Positions 1-5,607 of a stretch of 13,374 bases of DNA are shown piece after piece. The translations under genes were made by a program, and so were the position numbers. The notes below the pieces were generated by a model. It saw nothing but the letters and a program-made list of their open reading frames with translations, had not been told where the DNA came from and made no database searches. How positions within the stretch are numbered: position 1 is the stretch's first letter; every line of letters starts with the position of its first letter. This DNA comes from JBDSLU01 sp039916225 (GTDB lineage Bacteria; Acidobacteriota; Vicinamibacteria; Vicinamibacterales; Vicinamibacteraceae), in NCBI GenBank assembly GCA_039916225.1, contig JBDSLU010000159.1, positions 1 through 13,374 on the forward strand, given 5' to 3'.

Positions 1-1
1 C

Positions 2-1105
2 CCCGGCCGCATCAAGGCGCCGGAAGTCGATCGCGCTTTCGCCGGCAGCTATGCGGCGGCGACGCGTCTGTCATCGGGTGGCCAGCGCTCGGTGACGCTC
101 TACGGCGCCTGGCCGGTCACGAGTGGCGGCGCTGGGCTCCCCGCGGGCACCGTGAGCCACGTCGTGCTCGTCTCGCAGTCGACGTTTCGCATCCTGCAGC
201 GCCTGTACGACGTGCGGCTGCGGATGTTCCAGGTGGTCGTGGTTTCGCTGCTGGTGGCGCTCGCCTTCACCGTCGTCGGCTCGCTGACCATCGTGCGCCC
301 ACTGCGTCAGCTGCGCGACGACGCCGAGGCGCTGGTCGATCATCACGGCCGCCGCCTGCGCGCGTTTCGCGGCACCAGGCGGACCGACGAAGTGGGCGAG
401 CTGGCCCGCGCGCTCGAAGCGCTGACCCGGCGCCTTGATACCCACCTGCGCTTCACCGAGCGCTTCGCCGCCGACGTGTCGCACGAGCTGCGTAATCCGC
501 TGGCGTCGATCCGGGCCTCCGCGGAGACGCTGGCGATGGCGGAGAAGGGCGAGGACCGGGCGCGCTTCCACGCCCGCATCGCCACCGACATCGCCCGGCT
601 CGAGACGCTGATCGCCGGCGTGCGCGAGGTGACGCGCGTCGACGCCGGGCTGGAAGCGGACGAGCGGCGACGGCTCGATCTCGCCGCGCTGGTGCGCGAG
701 CGCGCCGGCGAAGGCGCCGGGGTGACGCTGACGGTGGCCGGCGGGGCGCCGGTCGTCGTCGACGCGTCCGCCGATCGGCTCGGCCAGGTCCTCGACAACC
801 TGCTGGACAACGCGCGCAGCTTCTCGCCGCCCGGGGCGGCGATCGACGTCGAGGTGAGCCGCGTCGACGGCGCGGCCATCGTCCGCGTCCACGACCATGG
901 CCCCGGCATCCCGGCCGAGCACCTGGGCCGCATCTTCGAACGATTCTTCAGCCATCGTCCCGGCCAGGCCGACGCCCGGCAGCGGCACGCCGGGCTCGGC
1001 CTGTCGATCGCGCGGGCCATCGTCGAGCGCCACGGCGGTGCGCTGACCGGCGCCACCCACCCGAGAGGTGGCGCCGTGTTCGAGCTGACGCTGCCGCTGG
1101 CCTGA
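2..1105 (+). CDS. Membrane sensor histidine kinase, C-terminal part (5' end outside window)
   Basis: Phosphorelay sensor kinase at the inner membrane. The frame is open from base 2, so the start and the first transmembrane segment lie upstream; the GTG at 92 is internal. Counting from codon 92: the end of an extracytoplasmic sensor domain (1-45), a transmembrane helix (about 46-68), a HAMP linker (70-120), then a HisKA domain with phospho-acceptor His131 in the motif SHELRNPL. The HATPase domain follows: N box ending at Asn240 (LDNLLDNA), G1 box DHGPGIP (268-274), F box IFERFF (281-286) and G2 box GLGLSIA (301-307). All catalytic boxes look intact. The piece VSQSTFRILQ before the membrane helix is typical of one kinase group with a double-membrane-span sensor. 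The cognate response regulator is probably upstream, outside the window. The stimulus cannot be told from this sequence. Confidence 0.93.
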   Translation, partial: PGRIKAPEVDRAFAGSYAAATRLSSGGQRSVTLYGAWPVTSGGAGLPAGTVSHVVLVSQSTFRILQRLYDVRLRMFQVVVVSLLVALAFTVVGSLTIVRPLRQLRDDAEALVDHHGRRLRAFRGTRRTDEVGELARALEALTRRLDTHLRFTERFAADVSHELRNPLASIRASAETLAMAEKGEDRARFHARIATDIARLETLIAGVREVTRVDAGLEADERRRLDLAALVRERAGEGAGVTLTVAGGAPVVVDASADRLGQVLDNLLDNARSFSPPGAAIDVEVSRVDGAAIVRVHDHGPGIPAEHLGRIFERFFSHRPGQADARQRHAGLGLSIARAIVERHGGALTGATHPRGGAVFELTLPLA

Positions 1106-1190
1106 ACAGACCCAGGCGTCGCCCTCGGCCCGTCGTCCTGGGGCGATCGTGGCGCCCGGTGACGACGCCACGCTGGCCTCACCCGCGCTC
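1106..1190. other. Convergent intergenic gap with GC hairpin
   Basis: This 85-bp gap separates two converging stop codons. A 7-bp perfect stem (CGTGGCG at 1148-1154 pairs with CGCCACG at 1166-1172) has an 11-base loop, and CCCAGG (1111-1116) can pair with CCTGGG (1137-1142). No T-run follows on either strand, so it is not a standard intrinsic terminator. It may slow or end transcription from both sides, but this is weak. Confidence 0.25.
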
Positions 1191-3074
1191 TCAGGCCGCG
1201 GCGTCCGGGCGTGTCCCCGACAGCAGCTTGGCCATGAACGCATCGGCGACGCCCATCGATGCGCCGTTGCCGTGCCCGTGGCTGGTCACCGAGATCTCCG
1301 GCACGAGCTTCATGTTGTGCTCGGCCAGGACCGCGGCGATCTGCATCGTCGTGTAGCCCGCCGTGCCGATCGCCGCGACCGCGAGGCGGTGCGATTCGGC
1401 CTTGGCCGTGCCAATCGCCAGCGTCACCGTCGCCTCGGCCTCACCGCGCAGCCGGTTGGCGGTGGCTTCGGCTTCGCCCCGGACCCGCAAGGCTCCGCCC
1501 TCGGCCTGGGCCCGCATCGTCAGCGACGCCGCTTCGGCTTCGGCGCGCAGCTTGGTCGCCGACGCCTCGCCGCGGGCCGTTTCGGCAACGGCCATCGCCT
1601 GCCGTTCAGCGATGCGCACCTGCTGCTCGCTGCGGACGACCTCGTTCTGCAGGTTGGCGATCGACGTCTCGCGCTCGAGCGCCTGGCGCTGCACCTGGGC
1701 CTCGCGCTGGACCTCGTAGGTGCGCTGCAGCTCGTCGGCGATCTTGCGATCGGTCTGCGTCTTCATCAGCTCGGCAGGCGGCACGATGTCGCCGATCAGC
1801 GTGTCGAGACACTCGACGTCATAGGCCTCCACCGCGCCCTTGATGTTGTCGAACGCCTCGCGCTGCCGCTCGGTGTGCTCCGAGAGGAACTCCAGCACCG
1901 TCGAGCGCTGCGCCGAGTTGCGGAAGTAGTTGGCCACCGTCGGCTGCAGGACATGGTCGACGAGGTTCTGCATCGAGCCGACGCGCGAGATCACGCGGGG
2001 CGCGTTCTTCATCCCGATGTGGATGATCTGCGACACGTCGAGCGAGAACGCGAAACCGTCCTTCGAGCGGACCGTGATCGGCGCCAGGCGCTCGTCATAG
2101 TGATGCGCCTCGGTGCGCGTGGCCCAGTTCAGGACGATGTTGGTGGTCGGCACGAGCTCGACCTTCATCACATGGGCGTTGATCGGGTGCTTGCCGGGCA
2201 GCAGCGGATCGACCCAGACGCCCTTGTGACCGCGGGCGACGAGGTCGCCGTGCGTGAAGGCGTCGCCGGATACGTCGAGGTGCTCGGCGCCGACGTAGCT
2301 GACCACCACGCCGACGTAGCCGATCGGGATCTCGGTCATCGGCGTGAGCTCGATGTTGACGAACCAGGGGTTGATGTTCCACGAGCCGGACAGGAGGATG
2401 TCCTCCTGGAGGCCGCGCGAGCCGCCGGCGTCGACGAACGCCTGGCCGTTCTGGAAGCTGTCGTGCCCGTCCACCGACGGACCGGCGAGGTCGCCGGCCG
2501 GACTCGGGCGGCCGTCGAGCACCGTCACGATGCCGACCTGGTCGGCCGGAATCTGCCGCACGAAGAGATCGTCCGGCGAGGTGCCGAACTCGAGGGCGTT
2601 GTCGCGACGTACGATCTGGAACAGCGCCGGGTTGATGCGGTAGGTGCCGGCCGTGATGATGGCGATCTGGCGGCCGCGCTGGCCGCCGCCGTGCAGGAAC
2701 TTCTCGGCGTCCTGAAAGCTGTTGCAGGAGACCTCGCGGCCGAGGATCTGGTTGGGCGGGACCGGCGCGCCGTCGGCGGCGACCACCAGCGCGATTTCAC
2801 CAGGGGGCACGATCACCATCGGCACGCGCTGGACCTTGTAGAGGAGGTGCCAGTAGCCGAAGTGCCAGCCCGGGGTGAGGAGGTTGGCCTGCAGGCCGGC
2901 CTCGCCGTTGAGTGCGACGACCCGTCCGATCGGCAGCGGCCGGCCGTATCGCTTGACCACGAGGCCTGCCTCGCGCTCGCTGATGACGCGCAGGCCGAAC
3001 GCGACGAAGGACAGGGCGGTGACGACGATCGCCGTTCCGCCCGCGAACCACAGACTCCAGATGAAGGTGCGCAC
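1191..3074 (-). CDS. SPFH/band-7 (flotillin-like) membrane protein with tandem N-terminal modules
   Basis: Membrane-anchored scaffold of the SPFH superfamily, 627 aa. I chose the GTG at 3074: it is preceded by AGGGAGA at good spacing and begins directly with the hydrophobic anchor (about 4-27). The long reading frame upstream of it runs through the promoter region. Residues 31-311 hold four successive copies of a beta-rich module with the pattern I/IP-x4-G-V-V...G...G-x-Q/W-x2-L-x-PG...INP. The last copy opens the canonical SPFH domain (about 247-435). Residues 440-565 form an Ala/Glu/Arg-rich coiled coil with repeated RAEAE/RGEAEAT segments, as in flotillins, followed by a His/Gly-bearing tail. 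Members of this superfamily organise membrane microdomains or respond to envelope stress; the precise role here is unknown. It is a single gene, divergent from a sigma-54 activator, with a -24/-12 promoter 35 bp upstream of the start. Confidence 0.9.
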   Translation of the reverse strand: MRTFIWSLWFAGGTAIVVTALSFVAFGLRVISEREAGLVVKRYGRPLPIGRVVALNGEAGLQANLLTPGWHFGYWHLLYKVQRVPMVIVPPGEIALVVAADGAPVPPNQILGREVSCNSFQDAEKFLHGGGQRGRQIAIITAGTYRINPALFQIVRRDNALEFGTSPDDLFVRQIPADQVGIVTVLDGRPSPAGDLAGPSVDGHDSFQNGQAFVDAGGSRGLQEDILLSGSWNINPWFVNIELTPMTEIPIGYVGVVVSYVGAEHLDVSGDAFTHGDLVARGHKGVWVDPLLPGKHPINAHVMKVELVPTTNIVLNWATRTEAHHYDERLAPITVRSKDGFAFSLDVSQIIHIGMKNAPRVISRVGSMQNLVDHVLQPTVANYFRNSAQRSTVLEFLSEHTERQREAFDNIKGAVEAYDVECLDTLIGDIVPPAELMKTQTDRKIADELQRTYEVQREAQVQRQALERETSIANLQNEVVRSEQQVRIAERQAMAVAETARGEASATKLRAEAEAASLTMRAQAEGGALRVRGEAEATANRLRGEAEATVTLAIGTAKAESHRLAVAAIGTAGYTTMQIAAVLAEHNMKLVPEISVTSHGHGNGASMGVADAFMAKLLSGTRPDAAA

Positions 3075-3119
3075 GCTGTCTCCCTGTGTTGGCCGGAATC
3101 GTCCGGCGTCTGGCCTTAG

Positions 3120-3135
3120 TGCACCCCTCGTGCCG
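3120..3135 (-). promoter_or_regulatory. Candidate sigma-54 (-24/-12) promoter for the SPFH gene
   Basis: Read on the minus strand, CGGCACG-AGGG-GTGCA compares with the sigma-54 consensus TGGCACG-N4-TTGCW. Ten of twelve defined positions match, and the invariant GG (3134-3133) and GC (3122-3121) have exact spacing. Transcription would start near 3109, giving a 35-base leader that contains the ribosome binding site. The divergent neighbour is a sigma-54 activator, which greatly raises the likelihood that this is real. Confidence 0.7.
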
Positions 3136-3173
3136 CAGACATTTCGGCCAAATACAGGCTGTGTCACGTGCAC

Positions 3174-3195
3174 TGACGTGATTTGAATCGTGTCA
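3174..3195. promoter_or_regulatory. 22-bp imperfect dyad, candidate activator binding site
   Basis: The left half TGACGTGATTT and the right half GAATCGTGTCA are inverted copies at 8 of 11 positions (TGAC..GATT against AATC..GTCA). An overlapping perfect inverted repeat, TCACGT-N6-ACGTGA, lies at 3164-3181. The dyad centre is about 75 bp upstream of the predicted SPFH transcription start and 30 bp before the activator gene. It could serve as an enhancer for one gene and an autoregulatory operator for the other. Confidence 0.45.
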
Positions 3196-3199
3196 TGCG

Positions 3200-3205
3200 T
3201 AATAC
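3200..3205 (+). promoter_or_regulatory. Possible -10 element of the sigma-54 activator gene
   Basis: TAATAC lies 9 bp before the ATG at 3215, and no ribosome binding site is visible between them. If this is the -10 box, the transcript would begin within a few bases of the start codon (leaderless or nearly so). No convincing -35 box is seen. The element lies just beyond the dyad, so a bound regulator could block it. Confidence 0.25.
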
Positions 3206-3214
3206 AATCGCAGC

Positions 3215-4546
3215 ATGCTGGTGCAATGGCTGGGGATCGAGCCGCCGTCCGCGCTGCGCCAGACGCTGCGCGGCGCCAACGTAGTCCTCGCTGGAGGCGC
3301 GGACGCACCGGCGGTGGTGCTGACCGCGGCGGGACGGACGCCGCCGCGCCCGACACGCCGGGGTGACGCGGCGGGACCCTGGCTGTGGCTGTCGCGGGGA
3401 CCGATGTCGTTCACCTCGGCGCGCGCCGCCGTCGCCGCCGGCGCCTACGACGCGTGGTCGCTGCAGGAGCCCGAGGCCGAGGCCCGGCTGCTCGCTCGGC
3501 TCCATGAACTGGCGGCGCCCGAGGACGATCCACCGGACACGCCAGGGATCGTCGCTGCGAGCCCGGCCGCGCGGGCCATGCTGCGCCAGGTGTGGCGGGT
3601 GGCGCGCACGCACATGCCGGTCCTGCTGGTCGGCGAGACCGGCACTGGCAAGGAGGAGATGGCCGCGCTCGTGCACCGCTGGTCGGCGCGCAGCGGCCCC
3701 TACGTGCCGGTGAACTGTGCGGCGATCCCGAACGAGCTGATGGAGTCGGAGCTGTTCGGCCACGCCCGCGGCGCCTTCTCCGGCGCCGTCGCCAGCGTCG
3801 ACGGCAAGCTGATGGTCGCGCGCGGCGGCTCGGTCTTCCTCGACGAAATCGACGACACGCCGCTCTCGACGCAGGTCAAGCTGCTGCGCGTCCTCGAGGA
3901 CGGCCAGGTGACGCGGCTCGGCGAGACGACGGCGCAGCGCGTCGACTTCCGTATCGTCGCCGCCACCAATCGCGATCTCGAGACGCTGATCGCGGAGGGC
4001 CGCTTCGGGCAGGATCTCTACGAGCGCCTGGCGATCGTCACCGTCCACCTGCCGCGGCTGCGCGAGCGCGCCGAGGACATCGCCGCGCTGGCGCGCCATT
4101 TCATCGGCCGCTTCTACGCCCGCGCCGGGCTGGCGCCGACGGTGACCACGGTGTCGGCCGGCGCCCTCGAGGCGATGCGCTCGCATCCCTGGCCGGGCAA
4201 CATTCGCGAGCTGCGCAACGTCATCTACGAGGCGCTGGTCTACAAGCGGGCCGGCTCGGAGTTGCTGCTTTCCGACCTCGTCGGCCTGATCCGCCCGTCG
4301 GCGGCCGCGTCTCCGGGCGGCATCGTCAACCGGTCGGCGCTGGCGTCCGCCGTCGGCAGCGCCGGCTTCGAGCTGGCGCGCGAAGTGTCCGGTCTGGAGC
4401 GCGCCGCGCTCGAGATCGCGCTGAAGCGCACCAGCGGCAACGCCGCCCAGGCCGCCCGCCTCCTCGGCTCCGTCGGCCGCGGCCAGGCGTCCGACCCCGG
4501 CGGCACCGTCCGCGCGATGATGAAGCGCCTCGGCATTGCCCGCTAG
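3215..4546 (+). CDS. Sigma-54-dependent transcriptional activator (enhancer-binding protein)
   Basis: AAA+ activator that remodels sigma-54 RNA polymerase, 443 aa. Residues 1-100 resemble a receiver fold (PWLWLSRG...AVAAGAYDAW matches the alpha4-beta5 region) but the phospho-acceptor Asp position is lost, so control is probably not by phosphorylation. The central domain (about 111-340) has Walker A GETGTGKE (140-147), the sigma-54 contact loop as GAFSGA (186-191, usual form GAFTGA), Walker B SVFLDEID (206-213), sensor I ATN (250-252), the arginine-finger segment GQDLYERL (265-272) and sensor II WPGNIREL (326-333). The C-terminal Fis-type helix-turn-helix (about 399-441) starts normally (SGNAAQAARLLG) but carries a GRGQASDPGG extension before the recognition-helix region. 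The start codon has no clear ribosome binding site. The likely target is the divergent SPFH gene; this is inferred from the promoter between them. Confidence 0.93.
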   Translation: MLVQWLGIEPPSALRQTLRGANVVLAGGADAPAVVLTAAGRTPPRPTRRGDAAGPWLWLSRGPMSFTSARAAVAAGAYDAWSLQEPEAEARLLARLHELAAPEDDPPDTPGIVAASPAARAMLRQVWRVARTHMPVLLVGETGTGKEEMAALVHRWSARSGPYVPVNCAAIPNELMESELFGHARGAFSGAVASVDGKLMVARGGSVFLDEIDDTPLSTQVKLLRVLEDGQVTRLGETTAQRVDFRIVAATNRDLETLIAEGRFGQDLYERLAIVTVHLPRLRERAEDIAALARHFIGRFYARAGLAPTVTTVSAGALEAMRSHPWPGNIRELRNVIYEALVYKRAGSELLLSDLVGLIRPSAAASPGGIVNRSALASAVGSAGFELAREVSGLERAALEIALKRTSGNAAQAARLLGSVGRGQASDPGGTVRAMMKRLGIAR

Positions 4547-4548
4547 CT

Positions 4549-4590
4549 CTACGCGCCGGCGAGCAGCAAGGTCTGCAGGAAGGCGCGGAC
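4549..4590. repeat. Imperfect direct repeat, left copy
   Basis: These 42 bases match 5566-5607 at 33 of 42 positions without gaps, including 16 consecutive identical bases at the right end. Both copies encode protein C-termini on the minus strand and bracket the toxin-antitoxin island. The similarity may come from related or convergent coding tails rather than from an insertion mechanism. Confidence 0.5.
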
Positions 4591-4617
4591 GGCCGGCGGC
4601 AGCTTGCGCCTTGTCGA
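4549..4617 (-). pseudogene. C-terminal coding remnant (LysR-like or M20-like tail)
   Basis: Just after the activator gene, the minus strand ends an open frame with YSTRRKLPPAVRAFLQTLL plus LAGA and a stop at 4549. RRKLPPAVRAFL is the usual closing segment of the effector domain of LysR-type regulators. The last residues (VRAFLQTLLLAGA) also resemble the tail of the M20 peptidase about 1 kb away (VRAFLLTLILAGG). No matching body lies upstream: the frame runs into the antisense of the toxin gene. It is therefore probably the stump of a gene truncated when the toxin-antitoxin island arrived. LysR is my first choice, M20 paralogue second. Confidence 0.4.
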
Positions 4618-4639
4618 ATACACGATATCCGTATATCGT
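4611..4639 (+). promoter_or_regulatory. higBA promoter with palindromic operator
   Basis: A perfect inverted repeat, ACGATAT (4622-4628) and ATATCGT (4633-4639) with a 4-base spacer, lies 6 bp before the higB ATG. A possible -35 TTGTCG (4611-4616) and -10 TATCGT (4634-4639) with 17-bp spacing place the palindrome over the -10 region. This fits autorepression by HigA, as known for the family. It is AT-rich against a GC-rich background. Confidence 0.6.
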
Positions 4640-4645
4640 AATGTC

Positions 4646-4936
4646 ATGATCCATTCGTTCGCGGACGCCACCACCGCGGACTTGTGGGAGGAACGCAACA
4701 CCAAGCCCGCGCGCCGTGTACCGCGAGACATCTGGCCGATCGTGCTTCGGAAGTTGACGATGCTCGACAGCGCGCAACGGCTCGAGGACCTGGCAGCGGT
4801 TCCCGGCAATCGGCTCGAGGCCTTGGCTGGCGGCCGGAAAGGGCAGCACAGCGTTCGCGTGAACCAGCAGTACCGGATCACCTTCCGATGGGAGAGAAAT
4901 GATGCACACCACGTCTGTTGCGAGGACTACCACTGA
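4646..4936 (+). CDS. higB: HigB-type mRNA interferase toxin (RelE superfamily)
   Basis: Toxin of a type II toxin-antitoxin pair, 96 aa, the normal length for HigB. Family members cleave mRNA at the ribosome. The ATG at 4646 gives the canonical start MIHSFADATT; the frame stays open further upstream, through the operator, and that part is not counted. The family core is clear: VLRKLTMLDSAQRLEDL, then VPGNRLEALAGGRKGQHSV, RVNQQYRITFRW and the closing EDYH, whose final His matches the active-site position reported for HigB toxins. No ribosome binding site is visible before the ATG, so expression may be weak or leaderless. It overlaps the start of higA by about 35 bp, which couples their translation. 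G+C content is lower than in the surrounding genes, consistent with horizontal transfer. Confidence 0.9.
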   Translation: MIHSFADATTADLWEERNTKPARRVPRDIWPIVLRKLTMLDSAQRLEDLAAVPGNRLEALAGGRKGQHSVRVNQQYRITFRWERNDAHHVCCEDYH

Positions 4937-5237
4937 CGGCATTCCGCGTGATGCCGCAAGCCTGGGGCCGGCGGTGCATCCAGGCGAGATTCTGCTCGAG
5001 GAGTTTCTGAAGCCGCTCGGCATGACGCAGGTGGCGGCGGCGCAACGCCTGGGGATGTCCACCGTGCGCCTGAATGAACTCGTGCGGGGCAAGCGCGGTG
5101 TGAGCGCCGACACGGCGCTGCGGCTGGCGCAACTCTTCAAGACCACTCCGCAGTTCTGGATGCACATGCAGGCCAATTTCGACCTGAAGGCCGCGATGGT
5201 TCGGCGGCGTGCTCTGAAACTGGCTAACAGGCCGTGA
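4899..5237 (+). CDS. higA: HigA-type antitoxin, XRE-family DNA-binding protein
   Basis: Antitoxin and autorepressor paired with HigB, 112 aa. The family signature is clear: VHPGEILLEEFLKPLGMTQ (27-44) leads into an XRE helix-turn-helix (about 42-66, QVAAAQRLGMSTVRLNELVRG), then the helices GVSADTALRLAQLFKTTPQFW typical of HigA. Two adjacent ATGs (4899 and 4902) are possible starts; GGGAGA at 4890-4895 is better spaced for the second, which removes one residue. It begins inside the 3' end of higB. Such antitoxins neutralise the toxin by complex formation and bind the operator palindrome upstream of higB. The N-terminal 25 residues are extra compared with short HigA proteins. Confidence 0.92.
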   Translation: MMHTTSVARTTTDGIPRDAASLGPAVHPGEILLEEFLKPLGMTQVAAAQRLGMSTVRLNELVRGKRGVSADTALRLAQLFKTTPQFWMHMQANFDLKAAMVRRRALKLANRP

Positions 5238-5254
5238 GCGTCGCCGGTCGAGGG

Positions 5255-5272
5255 GACGCCCGCGAGGGCGTC
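5255..5272 (+). terminator. GC hairpin with GCGA tetraloop after higA
   Basis: GACGCCC (5255-5261) pairs perfectly with GGGCGTC (5266-5272) around a GCGA loop of the stable GNRA class. It sits 18 bp after the higA stop. No T-run follows, so it may act as an attenuator or mRNA-end stabiliser rather than a full terminator between higA and the next small gene. Confidence 0.35.
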
Positions 5273-5295
5273 TGCGTGCAGGGTGCCAGAGTCTT

Positions 5296-5535
5296 ATGAA
5301 CGAGGAAACAGCACGGCGCGTCCATTCGCTTGTCGTTTCGGCGTGCGCAGCCATAGACGACTCGGTGGGGGTCGTGCAAGAGGGCGACGACGAGGCGGAG
5401 CTAGCCGAGTATCGGCGGTCCGCCGGGACGGTTTTGGCTGCGATGATGGAAGAGTTGCTGGCGCCGATATACGAGCAGCACGAGTCGCTCATCCCGCCAC
5501 AACTTGAACGGGTGGATGGAAAGGTCTGGCGCTGA
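5296..5535 (+). CDS. Small hypothetical protein, 79 aa
   Basis: I do not recognise a named family. The protein is acidic and mainly helical by appearance: MNEETARRVHSLVVSACAAI, an acidic stretch (EGDDEAEL), then YRRSAGTVLAAMMEELLAPI and a Glu/Pro-containing C-terminus. It has no signal peptide or membrane segment. It starts 58 bp after higA on the same strand, behind the GC hairpin, and ends 30 bp before the M20 stop on the opposite strand. Small soluble proteins of this general pattern (MNEETARR..., YRRSxGxV) do occur as conserved hypotheticals, and it reads like a real gene. It may be cargo of the toxin-antitoxin island. No strong ribosome binding site precedes the ATG. Confidence 0.6.
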   Translation: MNEETARRVHSLVVSACAAIDDSVGVVQEGDDEAELAEYRRSAGTVLAAMMEELLAPIYEQHESLIPPQLERVDGKVWR

Positions 5536-5565
5536 CGTCCCTCGCGCCCTTCCCACCACGGGTTG

Positions 5566-5607
5566 CTATCCTCCGGCCAGAATCAGAGTCAGCAGGAAGG
5601 CGCGGAC
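5566..5607. repeat. Imperfect direct repeat, right copy
   Basis: This is the partner of 4549-4590 (33/42 identity). It is the last 14 codons, including the stop, of the M20 peptidase gene. The shared 16-base block encodes RAFL and neighbours on the minus strand in both copies. Confidence 0.5.

Noticed and set aside
1149..3119. Long plus-strand open frame (656 aa) opposite the SPFH gene
   Set aside because: It is rich in Arg/His/Asp/Val without any domain, and lies wholly antisense to a protein with clear SPFH and coiled-coil features. High GC removes stop codons from the opposite strand.
3146..3159. GG-N10-GC match on the plus strand before the activator gene, as a second sigma-54 promoter
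   Set aside because: Only the two invariant dinucleotides and little else match the consensus. Such spacing is frequent by chance in GC-rich DNA.
3164..5176. Minus-strand 670-aa frame across the activator and higBA
   Set aside because: It passes antisense through two well-supported genes and shows no domain; only its short segment near 4549-4617 in another frame looked like a real remnant.
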